DNA of 64,000 bases, taken from NCBI GenBank assembly GCA_005656395.1, contig SRSI01000013.1, positions 992,001 to 1,056,000 of the forward strand, given 5' to 3'. Shown here in pieces: positions 24,397 to 37,344 of this stretch (the first letter of the stretch is position 1; the number at the start of each line of letters is the position of its first letter). The notes below the pieces were generated by a model, which saw nothing but the letters and a program-made list of their open reading frames with translations, had not been told where the DNA came from and made no database searches. Made by a program: the position numbers and the translations under genes. This DNA comes from Strongyloides papillosus (Eukaryota; Nematoda; Chromadorea; Rhabditida; Strongyloididae).

Positions 24397-24795
24397 ATTT
24401 AAAAAAATCTTATTTGAATCGCACAGTGAATTGCGTAAAAATAATATATAATTATTTGTGATATTTATAATTCGGTTTAATATTTCATATAATGAGATAA
24501 ATATGAAAAATAAAATGATTTGCTTTTATCTTTATGTATTCTTTTTTTTGTCACTAGAAAACAGCTTATTTGTTTCATATTATTATCATATGATTACTAG
24601 AAGATTGATTAGCTCTCCAAAACATAATTTTTTGGTACCCCCGCAAAAATATAATAGATATAAGAAACAATGAAAAACAAATTTAAATGTTTTAATATTG
24701 TTATTTATAGGAGCACATTGTAATTATTTAAACTAAAGCTTATTCTTTGTGTTATTTGAAATTTTTATAAAACTCTATTTTTTACTCTTCACAAA
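24397..24795. other. Intergenic region between FAR and the 215-residue gene
   Basis: AT-rich; its only candidate is the tiny secreted ORF at 24503-24673 listed separately. Confidence 0.45.
24503..24673 (+). CDS. Possible tiny secreted peptide
   Basis: A 56-codon frame starting ATG AAA AAT AAA. It begins with a short basic stretch and a hydrophobic segment (MICFYLYVFFFLSL) resembling a signal peptide, followed by a basic, Pro- and Tyr-containing mature part ending NRYKKQ. It has internal basic pairs (RR, KK) such as convertases use, but no amidation Gly and no repeated peptide. It matches no neuropeptide family I know. In DNA this AT-rich such frames also arise by chance. Confidence 0.25.
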   Translation: MKNKMICFYLYVFFFLSLENSLFVSYYYHMITRRLISSPKHNFLVPPQKYNRYKKQ

Positions 24796-25539
24796 ATGAA
24801 TATATTTGATCAGGTTTGTTAATAAATGTCTAGCAAAATATTTAAAAAGTTTATAGGTTAAAAGACACGCTGATAATTCAAAATGGACATCAACATACTT
24901 GCCTCATGACACCTTCTCTGAAATTGTCTGTGACAGGTGATTAAATGATGATTTTAAAAAATAACATAAAATTTTTTTTATATATTTAGCTTTAATGCCG
25001 TTAAACAAAATGGAAGAAATGCTCATAGTTGTACATATGATGACATTTATACACCATTTTTAGGAGAATTAAGGAAAGCAAAATCATACTCTTCTTTGGC
25101 TCCAGTTAACGGTATGAAACATAACCTTAGATATACAGCACTCGACTCTGACATGAGAAATTTTGAATCGTATAAACCAAAACAATTCGATTGGTTTGTT
25201 AGAATGGATAAACCAAACAATGGTATGTATAGAGTAACTAGACATATGTATCCTATGCAAAATGAAACTAATGATAAAATTTCTCAATTATTACTTCCAA
25301 TTAAATATAGATCAAGATTGACAAGTGTACCAGCAGATAATACAAGATTTGATAATTTTGCTTTATATTGGAATGGAAGAGCTAATGGAATTCAGTATTA
25401 TAAACCATTTTTACCTGAAAAACCATATTCAATTACTGAGGATTTACGATATGAGAGGCTTTATTGGGCACCATCGTTACTTAGACGTACCCATCCAACG
25501 TGCCGACATGGTCGTCAAATGCTTCTTACAGCTCATTAA
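24796..25539 (+). CDS. Unrecognised 215-residue protein (three exons)
   Basis: Exons 24796-24813, 24857-24936 and 24990-25539 (introns 43 and 53 bp) join in frame. The first exon encodes only six residues (MNIFDQ). There is no signal peptide or membrane segment. The protein is rich in Arg, Tyr, Asn and Pro and contains many aromatic-proline turns (KPKQFDWFVRMDKP, YYKPFLPEKPYSITEDLRYERLYWAPSLLRR) and several RxT/RxH motifs, with few long hydrophobic stretches. That composition suggests a structural or filament-associated protein, but I recognise no family. Convergent with the GK5-like kinase, whose stop lies 240 bp downstream on the other strand. The coding look (clear codon bias, good splice sites) makes it very likely real. 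Confidence 0.75.
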
Positions 25540-25778
25540 CCTTCTTAATTGAACTTTTTCAATGTGTAAGCAATAACGAAATGACAGATTTTTTTAATGT
25601 GATAAAATTAGTTTCTATCAATGAATAGAAATTTTAAAGTTATTTACGAGCAAATATCTACCCCCATAACGATTTTTTATATTTGAAATTGCAGTTTATT
25701 ATTATAATTTTATAAAATATTAATCTTTTTTCAAATTACTTTATGAATAGATAATAAAGAGATAAAATATATTAAATT

Positions 25779-27849
25779 TTATTTCTTATAATATTCTAAA
25801 GTCCTTTCCAGTGACTTTTCCCAATTGTTATACTTTTCTAGTAACTTTTTACGCTCATGTTTATTCGGTTTAAAAATTTTATCTATTGAAATTATATTAG
25901 AAATATCCGTTATATCATAATATCCTTTTGTCAAATTACACATAAAAGCTGATCCAATTAAAGTTGTAGATGCATAATCACTTGGCCTTTCAATTTCTTT
26001 ATCTATTAATGTACAAAATGTCTGACAAATAAAGTCATTAGCTGCAACTCCCCCGCAAATTCGTATTTTTCCACATTCGAAATTCGAAATTTCAAAATGA
26101 ACTGCCTTCCATAGTTGGTAGACACGAAATGAAATACTTTCTAATATAGCACGTAGTATATCTTCTCTTTTGGATGATGAATTAATTCCTAACAAGGCAC
26201 AACAGGCATTTGTATCATTTATTGGTGTTTGTACACCACTAAATGATGGGAAAAAATTAAGCTGGTTATCGGTGTTACCTGAAAATGCGATATCAGAACA
26301 ATTTTCTAATCTATCATACAAATTCATCATCCCAGCCCAATTTATAACTTCAGAGGTGTCACTGCTAACTCCTTCAACAGCAAAACAATAATCATCTCGT
26401 ATTTTATATGCACATATCGGATATAAACCTAATAATGATGCAAAAACATTTTTACCCGTGTTTATATTAATAAAAGATCCAGTGCCAAGTGAAATTTTAA
26501 CATCACCAACCGAAAGACAGCCGGCACCAACCATAGCTGCTTGTTGGTCACCCATTAAAGAACATATTGGAATTTCATAACCAAATATAGATTTGTTTAT
26601 CATACCAATTACCTCTCCAGCACTACTTGTTAGATTAGGTAAGATTTCGGAGGGAAATGATATTATTTTTAGCATATATGAAGCCCAATTTCGGACGTAT
26701 GGATCATATAGACCCGTCGTTGAACTCCCAGATGGTTCTGAAACAACTTTACTTCCATTTGTCAATTTTGCAACAATCCATGTATCTAAAAATCCAAATC
26801 CTAAAAAACCTTCTCTTCTTAACTTTTCAACTTCTTTATATTCTTTTGAGATTGCCAAAAATCTATGAGAAACCATAGCATTGATGAAGCGGAAAATCTT
26901 AATAGATTTAAATTTTTCGCCTCTTAATAAGAAATATAAAACACTACCGGCAATATTTAATGTCTATAATAATAAAAGAAAATATCAATTTTAAAAAGGT
27001 AAATATGAATAAAAAAAAGGTCCATACTTTGATAAATAAACCTTTATTCCATTGATTACAAGCATCTTTCCCTCTACAATCTTTCCATGTAATCAGCGGA
27101 TGAATTGGTTTCATATTTCTCCTTAAAAATATAATTAAATTTGATTGAACAATGAAATGTCACTTACTTATCCCAACTGACAAATGTATTTCGTTGACAA
27201 CACATCCCAAATGATTCAATTAATTCAATGGAACCAAACTTTGTAACTACAAATAAAGTAACTAAATTGATATATATCCATAAAGAAGTTATGATTTATG
27301 CTTTCAATTTTATTGTATTTTTTTTAATAATCAACCAAAATATATATATCACTATTTCTTATGATTAATGATTATAACTTACTAGCTTTTTTAACAAGTT
27401 CCACAAACTGATTCCATAATATTTCAGGATCCATCTCTGCCTGATAGATATCATTTTTCCTTGATATATTTATTTGAACCTAAAAAATAGTAGATATATT
27501 TATGTGCTCTATCTTCATTCATTTGGGAGTTTAGTCAGGAAATTTTTTAAGTTAAGTCCAACTATATTTAACATCTTTTTCTATCAATGTTAAAGTACAA
27601 TAATTAAACAAGACAAAGGATAAGATTGGATATTTTTTTAATAAAAAATTAAATGGGAAGATTTAAAAAAGATACCTTTTCAGATTCACATAAAATTATT
27701 CTATTTTTTTCATTAATGATTGCAACCTTCATAGTTGTCGTACCAATGTCTACAACAAGTGTATAACCTTTTTTAACATTTTTATTGTTTATATATTTCA
27801 TCTTCCAAGTACCACATTGTAAAGGTTCATTGAGATTTATTATAGACAT
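25779..27849 (-). CDS. GK5: GK5-type FGGY carbohydrate kinase
   Basis: ATP-dependent kinase of the FGGY family, closest in pattern to glycerol kinase 5. Exons on the minus strand: 27849-27676, 27479-27383, 27246-27168, 27121-27028 and 26963-25779, all in frame, 542 residues (human GK5 is about 530). Landmarks in order: phosphate-binding VVDIGTTTMKV near residue 35; the RNTFVSWD substrate-side motif; TWKDCRGKDACNQWNKG; GFLDTWIVAKLTNG; SSTTGLYDPY; GDQQAAMVGAGC; GDVKISLGTGSFININTG (second ATP-site glycine motif); FFPSFSGVQTPINDTNA; RAILESISFR; ICGGVAANDF (adenosine motif). A further in-frame ATG at 27918 would add 23 residues; 27849 is preferred for length. Physiological substrate uncertain. An AATAAA follows the stop on the minus strand. 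Confidence 0.9.
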
Positions 27850-27918
27850 CTTAAAATGAATATATCTAAATTTAGAATAAAAAAAGAAATTTTTATTATA
27901 TTGATTTAGAAAAGACAA

Positions 27919-30900
27919 AAGTGTAGATGAAGAATAAATATTACGATGATAAAAGAAATATCGTTTAATTTGAGCGACATCAACGAAGAAAAGAAGACTT
28001 TTTATTATATCAAGTTAATACTCCTTTATTAGGTGTAAAATATCTTTCATATCAAAGTAAACTATATTCTATACTTCTTATAATAAATAAAATTAAGTTA
28101 TATATTACGTAGTTATATAAAGCACTTGTTACGTTGTGATAATTTAAGATATCATTTTTAATAAAAATTTCATCTTTTATGTATATTGTCATAATTATTA
28201 TCTATGTGAAGAGAAGTAGAAAAGTTAGTTTCGTCTTTTATATAGATTTTTTTTAAAAACTGATTACTTTTAATGATTACACCCTCGTTTAATTTATTTT
28301 TTTGTAATTTAATGTGAAATAGTAGTTTGAAAAATATTGTATTGCAATTAAATCAAGGTAGTTTTTTTATAAAAAAAGTACTTTTTGACCTTCTTAATTG
28401 AAATGTATTTATAAATTAATAGTTAAGAAATGAGCAAAATTAATTTTTATATCAATAAATTTTAAAATGAATACATTTATATGTTAACAGGTGATGGTCA
28501 TTTAAAGAAAGGGTATTAAAGTTTTATCAGGCATTGTTTAATGTCAAATAATAAGTGATATATATAGACAAAATATTGATCATTTTAATACTCGTATTCT
28601 CAGTATATTGAAAATTGTTAAGGTCAAATAAAGATAAAATACATCTTAATTTAATAAGTATAACAATAGTAAGTGAAAAAACACTGAATAATATTTATCA
28701 TTAAATTAAAATTTAATTATTTTTATTTGCTTTAATATAATTTAAAGCAAACATATTAAAACTTGATCATCTATTATAAAAAACTGTTAATATAAAGTAA
28801 ACAACCCACAGAAGGTAATAATATTGATAAAATTTTTTCCAAACAAATGTTAAAAAATTAAATTTTAAGAATACTTTTTGCCACATGGCACAAAATAAAG
28901 ATGGAATGAAAAAACATTAAATAAATACAAATGCAGAACATCAAAAATTCGTAATTATAACAATAAATGGGAATATTCTTCATTCTTAAAAATGAGTCAG
29001 GATTTTATTAAAAAACTACACTTGATATAAATAAAAATAATTAGTTTTATTTTAATTCCAATGATGAAAAATGTGTAAAAGCTAGTATGAAGAAAATTTT
29101 ATGTTAGAAAATTAAAAAAAAACTAAAGACTTTCACCAACCAAATTAAGTTTAATGGGATAGTTATCAATTTTCATAGAGAAGTTAATTTTAAAGATTTT
29201 AGCTTTCACCATATTTTTTTTACACTTTTTGTTTAAAACAAAAATGTTTATTGTTATAAGAAGCAATATAAAATTTGTGTCTATAAGATAGAGTTCACAA
29301 ATAATAATAAAAATTACTTTATTATTTTCTCAGTTGATGATATTTTTTTATCTAAACATGTGGATAAATCACTATGACTTTATTATGTGGTTTTTAAACA
29401 CTAATTGATTTAAAGAACTTCTTATTTATATTTTCTTCAATGATTGAATGTTATTTATATATTTTTATAAAAATAGTTGATCCATTCTTTTATGAAATAC
29501 TAATAAGTTTAATTCATATCTTAACTATTTTGAGGATTTTAATATTATTAAAAAAAATTGTAAAAACAAACTTTGTTGACATAGAATTTTTAAGTCATAG
29601 TGTAAATTTATCTAACTAAACTATTGGAGTAAATAAATAGATTTTAAGATTATATGAGGTGATTAAATTTGTGCTTTTGTATAATGATACTATTTTAGAA
29701 ACAATTTAAAGTGCTTGTTTTTAAGGAATAAAATATTTTAAATAAGTAATCTTTTTTTACATTACTTTGATGTAAAAATAGAATTTTTACCTTTTGAATA
29801 TAATATAAATAAAAAGTCATTAAAAATTATTAAAAAAGTACGATTTTTATAGTAATCGTACAACATTTAATATATCAAAAATTATTTACGTTTTTATAAA
29901 ATAGTGCCTTAAGTTAACATATATTGATAGTTGAAATTAATTAAAAATATATTACACTACAATAACACAAAATTCATAAGTATATTTTAATTGTATAAGT
30001 ATTACAAAAAAATCAATTAGAATATGACTTGTTTTTTCATTAAAAAATGAATAATGGGTAAACCACTTTAGCACAATATCTTTTACAAAATTAAAAACAA
30101 AATTGAAAAATAAGATTTATCAAAGTTAGTACAGTCTTATCTACACTTGAATTTAGACACAAACAATTATGTTTGCTATTTAATGTCAAAAGTTTTATAA
30201 TTATCTACATTTAAAGTCAAAACATTGGATAATAATTAAAGTTTCATATATTAATGTATTTAATTTATTAATTTTGGCATTTTAAATACGTTCTAACACC
30301 ATACTTTGGTAGATTATGTTAAAAAAGATGTCAATTAAGTAAAACAACCTTTTATCAAACATATTTTTTTTAATTAAAGAAAAAAATAAATAATAGATCA
30401 ATGAAGTGATTAAAAAATTTATTTTTATTAAATGATTTTGTAGTATATTTTTTCATTGTCTGATAATGAATTATAGTGTTTATGTAGTGTTGTGTTAACT
30501 ATCAATTAACAAGAAAATGATGAAAGCAAAATTTTTAAATTGATATTCAAATATATTTTTATTTTATAAAGTTTCAATATCATCCCTTAAGTTAGTTAAT
30601 AATGGATTATTACAAAAAAAATATAATTATTTTGTTACAATAGACTATTGTTTTAATCTTTGTAGTGATAATCCTAATTACAAATTTATGTAAAATGTTA
30701 AACTTTATTAACACCATAAAAATACTCTTTTGCAATTTTCTTATCACATTTTGTAACATATTTATCATAATTACATTATGATAACCTTTTTTTATTAAGA
30801 TAAAATATTTCAATTAATGATTAATTTAAAAGAAGATAAAAAAAATTTTATCAAAAATCACACCACTTTTTTTTCCAAATTTATTTTTCATTGTTATCAT

Positions 30901-31150
30901 TTAACTCGTCTAGGTAAAAATAATGTGACCAACTTCATATTTGTATTTACATAAGAAAGATTTTAATTAAATATAAAAATAATTGATAGTGGTAGTGTAT
31001 GATGTTCATAACATAATTTTATATCTTTATAATGATAAAATTGTAAATGTCCTTGATCCATTTGTTTTTGCAAAACTATAATTGATAGAGGATGAAAATT
31101 AACTACGTCTTCTTTTCTTTTATCAATATAACAAACTTTTTGTATACATA
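27919..31150. other. AT-rich gene-free DNA
   Basis: No supported gene. The minus-strand frame at 30610-30813 is random-looking. The right end contains the ACBP promoter. Confidence 0.55.
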
Positions 31151-31156
31151 TATAAA
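31151..31156 (+). promoter_or_regulatory. TATA box and putative trans-splice acceptor of the ACBP gene
   Basis: TATAAA at 31151-31156 lies 68 bp before the ATG. A TTTTCTCTTAG acceptor ends at 31213, 10 bp before the ATG with no intervening upstream ATG, and would suit spliced-leader addition. A TTATCA (GATA-factor core on the minus strand) sits near 31120. Confidence 0.45.
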
Positions 31157-31223
31157 GGTTATATATACAATCATTTTACGTACAAATAATCATTTTGGTT
31201 AATTTTCTCTTAGACCTACGACC

Positions 31224-31903
31224 ATGACTACATTAGAGGAACGTTTTAAAGCTGCTGTTGAGATTGTTCAAAAATTACCATCTTCTGGTCCATTGACAAC
31301 ATCTAATGATCAAAAACTTGCATTTTATTCACTCTATAAACAAGCAACAATTGGAAACGTCAATACTGATAGACCAGGATTTTTTAGTATCGTTGAAAGA
31401 AAGAAGTGGTAAGTTATTTGGATGATTAAATTAATTATTTATTGGTGATATAATATATTGTTATTATCTTCAATCATCAGATGACGATATAAGACAAAAA
31501 AATAAACAAATTATAAGCTGTCGTTGTAAACAAACAATAATTTTATTGAGAATATTTAAAAAAGAGAGATTTATGATAGTTTAAAGAATTTTTAAGCCTA
31601 CATATTATATTTTAAATGTTCATTATAAATTATAAAAATGTTTGATGTGTTTAAAATTTAAAAATTGTGAAGGATTAAAATAAATTAAAGAATACGATAA
31701 TAATTAACATTAATACTTTTTTCAGGGATGCTTGGAAAGAGAAGGAAGGTTTAACAAAGGAAGAAGCTATGGAACAATACATTGAAGTTTTATTGGAGAC
31801 GTTCGATAACATCGAAGGAATTAATGTTGGTGAATGGCTTAGTGGTCCAGAACTTGATCCATCAATTAAGAAAAATCTTGCTATTCTAGGAAAAGTATTC
31901 TAA
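31224..31903 (+). CDS. Acyl-CoA-binding protein (ACBP)
   Basis: Binds medium- to long-chain acyl-CoA esters and supplies them to lipid metabolism; cytosolic, with no signal or membrane segment. Exons 31224-31408 and 31726-31903 (317-bp intron, long for this window) encode 120 residues. The ACB domain fills residues about 4-90: EERFKAAVEIVQKLP, then the signature KLAFYSLYKQATIGNVNTDRPGFF with the ligand-binding Tyr/Lys residues, and ERKKWDAWKEKEGLTKEEAMEQYIEVL, where the intron splits the Trp codon. A 30-residue C-terminal extension (EGINVGEWLSGPELDPSIKKNL) is longer than in minimal ACBPs and lacks the transmembrane anchor or enoyl-CoA isomerase domain seen in some paralogs. An AATAAA lies about 60 bp past the stop. 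Confidence 0.93.
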
Positions 31904-32407
31904 TTATTTTAATTTTTTAAATATCAAGATGAGAAGTTGTTACCAATTTGTCTTAATTTTATATCAATAAACTAAAAGATAAAGGTATTTTAAATCTCTT
32001 TTTCTTTAACTCATTTACATAATAAACCATCGTAAAATATAACTCATTTTCTTTTTTAATAAACTATCTTTTAAGAAGAAAAAATTATATTTCAACCAAA
32101 TATATTATAAAATAATAGTTAAAGTGGTATTTATTGTATATTGGAGCAATATTTTATGGTAATATATATAGGAATTTGCACAATCATAAATTAAACTTCT
32201 CAATTGTCCTTAATAAATCTTAATTTAAAATATAAAAAAACCATTACTAAATATTTATAACATTTTTTCTAGTTTATTATTTTTTTTTGCTTTTGAAATA
32301 TAATATTATGCAAAGAAAACGTAGTGGTACGACATAATATGTGTGATTAAAAATTAAATCCATTTGTAATCTTCGATTTCTTTTTTCCGCTATTTTCTCA
32401 TTGTCTT
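31904..32407. other. Convergent 3' flank between ACBP and the GPCR
   Basis: AT-rich; contains the 3' ends of both genes and nothing else recognised. Confidence 0.5.
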
Positions 32408-33844
32408 TTACATAGGAACATCTTTTAATTCTCCATCAATAATTGATATTCGACTAATTGTATCTAATCTTTTTGCTTCAAAAGATATACTAATTTCATC
32501 ATCATTAACATTTTTTGCAACTACTTTATTGGTTGATAATACAATTTCATTATCTGATAAATTATTATCATTGTAAAAATGTTTTGGTCCATTACAATTT
32601 ACATGACTTCCAAAATATTGATGAAGAGTACGACGAAAGGGTGATGAAAAGACATAATAGATAACAAAGTTAAAACTTGAATTGAAAACTGTTAACATAT
32701 TTGATGTATCAATCAAATAATTTATTGATGGTCCCAATAAGTTTAACAAAATTGCTTCGTGAGCATTCAATAGATAACTAGCAATATTACACATGATAAA
32801 CAATAAAACAACTAATATCTAGAAAAAATAAAATAAAAGTTATACAAATATTTGTGGGTATAAAAGGATTAATAATATAAATAAAATTTTTTTAAATCTT
32901 TTCATTATTTTGTTTAAACCTACCAATGCGATATTATCGCTACCACTACTTCTACTTGAAGTATTGTTAGATTTAACCATAGCTGATGCTCCAATTATAC
33001 AAATATTAAGAAAAACCAATATTGTTAAAGGAATGAGAACAGTAATGACATTAACTAAGAATCCTTGGTATGTTTGTGTAAACCATGGTTGTGATGCCAT
33101 TTTATTTTGACATATTTCATATGATGCTTCTTCCATAACACCATGCCAACATCCTATACGTATACCTTCTAACCATCTCGGAAGTGTATAGATAAATGAA
33201 GATATTACTACAAAGATGACAGCTTTTATACTAACTGATGATCTTGATACCCAACTATAAATTTTTTGTGTTAGACACACTTGTATGAAACCATCAGTTG
33301 CTGCTAGAACAGTAAAATAAACTGAACAAAATTGTACTACATGACACATTGGATAGACATATGGAACGACGATTCCATAAAATTGATGTAGTAAAATTGA
33401 ATGATTACGAAAGATGTCTAGCCAAAATGTAATTAATGCTGCTAAAATTATGAAACAATCACTAGATGCCAATGCACATAGATAGAAATTTGTTGAACTT
33501 TTCATAGCTATATATTAAATTTATATATTAATATTAAATAGGAACTCACCAGGACGACTATATACATAAGCAGATGTTATATTTCCTAAAATACCAAGAA
33601 CACCAGTAAAAGGTAATAAAACGCCATTTATTAGCATTGTTATAAATGTATAAGTTTGATCAGGAACCGATACAGCGCAAAATCCACACACAGGTAGACA
33701 ATTTGTAATATTAATAGGAAAATTTTGAGTACCAACTTGGACAGTTTTAAATTTTTCATACGTACTATTATATGCTAATAAGCATTCTGGTGGTATAGAC
33801 CGACCCATATTATTTTCTTCCCAAAGTGATATCTGCGACTCCAT
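32408..33844 (-). CDS. Peptide GPCR, FMRFamide-receptor-like
   Basis: Class A seven-helix receptor, probably for a neuropeptide, in the plasma membrane. Minus-strand exons 33844-33550, 33507-32924 and 32818-32408 give 429 residues. The N-terminus has two N-glycosylation sequons and four Cys but no signal peptide. TM1 carries GILGN (N1.50); TM2 carries LCALASSD (D2.50); TM3 starts with the conserved Cys (CHVVQF); IGCWHG and YEIC supply loop-2 Cys; TM5 has the conserved Pro (VLIPLT). TM7 reads NSSFNFVIYYVF with SPFRRTL, a form common in nematode FMRFamide-type receptors instead of NPxxY. The DRY motif after TM3 is replaced by Asp-Gly-Phe. The second intron uses GTAGGT at 32923 and skips a frame-open extension. 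The C-tail is acidic and Ser-rich. Ligand unknown. Confidence 0.87.
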
Positions 33845-36800
33845 TGTATGTATTGGTAACGTATGTTGTTGGGATTAGATAAAAAAAAGTTGTTCCAGCC
33901 CTTTTTTAATTTTAGGTTGTGCTTGTTTAGAAAATCGTATATAATAACAGGAAAAGAAGAATTGTAAAGTTAATGATACCTAAAAAAAAGTATATTTATT
34001 AAGACTATTTTCACAGATAATAAGATATATTGTTAATCTCATAAAGTGAAGAAATGCCATGTATAATTTAAAAAGTGTAGAAGAAAGGAGTAAGATATAG
34101 TAATACTTTTTTTTTGTTACGTGATTGAAAAATATAAAATTTTAATTATATCAATATAATTAATTAATATATATATCCTCTTTTTAAATATTTTTTAGCA
34201 AAAATTATATTATGAGACAATATTTACAATTATTTTAAAGTTTAAAGATATTTCGTTAATATAATATTGTTATATCCCACAACCTGGTTAATCATCAATC
34301 TTAAACTAAATCTTTTCTTTTACACATCATTTAAACAATTTGATAATATATCTTTGATATCTAAATATTGAGGTGCCAAAATTGATATGTTTGAGAAAAG
34401 TGACAAAATCTTCAATTACTTGTTCCATCTTCATCAAAAATTTATATAGTCATCTCTGGTACAATTAGAATTTTTCTAAAATATTTTTTACCCTTTTACT
34501 CTCAATAATCCATTATTTATAATTACAGATGAGCTATAAAAATATCTATCATAAAAGAACAGTATTATCAAAATTATTATATTAAAATATCTTTTATTTT
34601 AATGTATTTTTTGTTATCTTTAAAAATTATACATTATTATATTATATATTTTATTACCTATCGGTGTGATAATTTTCTTAATGTTATTGGATAATTTTTA
34701 AATTACTACTACGTCTATCCTAAACATATTTAGATATTGATATAATAAAGAAATTACTAATATATTTATATATATGATATATTTCAAAAAATATGAATAA
34801 GTTTTAGAAAAAAATAGATGATAAAAAAATTACGTTAAAAGAACGATAAATATATCATAAATTAATGTGTACTAATAATAAAGATAATAAGATATCGTAT
34901 AAATATAAATTTATTTATATTAATTCAGTACAATATCATATATTCTAACATTATTGCAATGATAATATTTTATGATTATTTTGAAGTATTAGTTAACATC
35001 TTAGAAACTTTTATTATATCCTGAGATTCCATATATTTTTACCATTTACTTTCAATAAAATTATCTCAAGGGAAATTGTTCAAAAATTTACTAGAAATCT
35101 CTTAATATTTCAATATGTTAGAAAAAAAATTACAACAAACCAAAAATTACTAGAAGTACAGTCGATTAACTTTAAAAAATAATGATGATAAGAAAAGGGT
35201 GGGGTTCAATTTTTTCTTTTTGACAGAAAGAAAAATATATGTAATTTTTGAAGTCAAAAATTGGCAATTAAAACTTTTTTTACGTCTTTAATAAATTATT
35301 CTAAACTCTCATGTATCACTGACTTTGTTTATAAAAAAAATAAAAATTTGTCATTAAAATTCATAATGTACAAATGAAAAAATTTTTTAAAGCTATTAAT
35401 GTGTTGAAGAATGATATATTGATATAATATATACAAACAATTTTAATTATAAATATATATCATTATAAAATAAAAATCACATTTTTAATATTTATTGAAA
35501 TGAGAATAATTAGCACAATTGCTTAGATAAAAGGGTAAAGTAATCATTGTGGAGTAAATTTGTTTAGCATATGGATCAACTAATCATAAACTATCACAAA
35601 AAGGAATTTATTATTTTACTTTTATTTATTATAATAAAGTTTACTGTAAAAAGGAATAACACTTTAAGGAATTTATCCTTTTTTTAAAATGTGATTGTAA
35701 ACAGTAAATGGAAAAATATTAATAATTAGCTCCATTTACAGGTACTTATAAAATAAAAAAGCTTAAATTTATATAAGAATACGAAAAAGATATGGAAAAT
35801 GATTTTATGAATAACAAAATTAAAAATCCCCTCATTATTTATTTAAAATTATCATCAAATGGCATAATCTTGAGTACATTATACAAAATCTTTGAAATTT
35901 AAGCTGTTAAAGATGGGAAAAAGTTATGAATAGAAAAAAAAAAGTGATGAAAGCGATTTTTAAACAACGTCACTTTTATACAAAAACAAGAGATAAAAAT
36001 AAATAAAAATAGGCCAATAATAGAGTTTATATTTTTTAACTTTTATCAATTCATAAATATTGCATTAGTATTTTTAAATGTTATCCCAGAAAATTAAGAT
36101 AAAACAAATAGATATGGATAAAAAAATTGATGGTAAGTTATTTATTATCCAAATCTTTTATTATAAATAAATTTGCTTAATAACTTTCAAATTTAAATTA
36201 ATAATATTTATAGTAGTTAAAAAAAGTATATGTATTTTCGAGGGATATCTCTTGTATTACGCAATAATAATATAAAAGAAATACAATGTATATATATATA
36301 TATTCTTATATCATGATAAGCTAAAAGATTGAATATTTTGATATTTGTCTCCATTGTGTCTTTATGTATAAAATTTATATCAAAATTATAAAAATTTCCC
36401 TATAATATGTTACTCATTTATCCTTTTGAAATCATAAAAATATATCACTATATTAACCTCTAAGCACTTCACACCAATCTATGTACTTTTATAAAGTATC
36501 AAAAATTTTTTGCCTTTCATAATACACATAATAAGGAACAAAAATTATACATACGAAATATTTATCATATATTATTTAAACAAAAACTTAGAATAGTATC
36601 TATTTCTCTTAATAAGGATAACGAAAAGAAATAGATTTTTGATATTTAATTAAAAATATTTTACTTTTAGAACACTATATATATTGATATTACAGTTGTA
36701 TATATTATAGAAAATAAACTATACAAATTCATAAAATTTGTTTAATAAAGAAAACACTTTAATTTTCATTAAAAACATCTTTTAAACTAACGAAATAAGA

Positions 36801-37011
36801 AAAGTAAGTTGATAAGTTAAACTTATTTTCACAAAAATAAGATAACAATATTATTTCAAATAAATTATTTTAAAAAAGCAGATGAAAAAAGGACTTTTAG
36901 AGGAAAATCTTCAAAATTTCCTTCCGATCTTCATGGAATATTTGAATAAAACCAAAAAGATTGTTGTTTGTCCTTAATATGAAGTCTATAATTGTCAAAA
37001 TTTTTTCCCTT
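33845..37011. other. AT-rich DNA upstream of the GPCR
   Basis: No coding region recognised. Contains simple AT repeats (for example TA repeats near 36290) and probably the receptor promoter. Confidence 0.5.
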
Positions 37012-37034
37012 CCCTCCTATTGACAATAGGAGGG
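37012..37034. repeat. Perfect 11-bp inverted repeat, GC-richer
   Basis: CCCTCCTATTG, one central A, then CAATAGGAGGG. It stands out from the surrounding AT-rich DNA, about 310 bp beyond the stop codon of the TMEM237-like gene (its 3' side). With a 1-nt spacer it is unlikely to fold as an RNA hairpin, so a dimeric protein-binding site is one possibility; purpose unknown. Confidence 0.6.
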
Positions 37035-37344
37035 TAAAAATGGTAAATACAATAGATAAAATTTTATATATATTTCTTTATGATAAAGTATAAAACAAAA
37101 ATGATAAATTTTTAAACTCTGTTAACAGAAGTAAAAAAAGATGGCATTTTGATTATAAAATATCTATTTTACTTGAAAGTTATCATATTGTATAAAAGAA
37201 TTATTACATATTATTTTATTTAAAATAGGATAATAATTTACAATCAAAAATCTTTTAAACTAGAAAAAATTACATTGGGTTAAAGAAGAAACTATAAATT
37301 GGATATTGTGTAAAAACTTTTTGACCAACTATATTATGTAATTT

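Noticed and set aside
32819..32850. A 28-bp intron in the GPCR (donor GTATAACT)
   Set aside because: Too short, and an upstream GTAGGT donor keeps the frame and gives a cleaner TM6.
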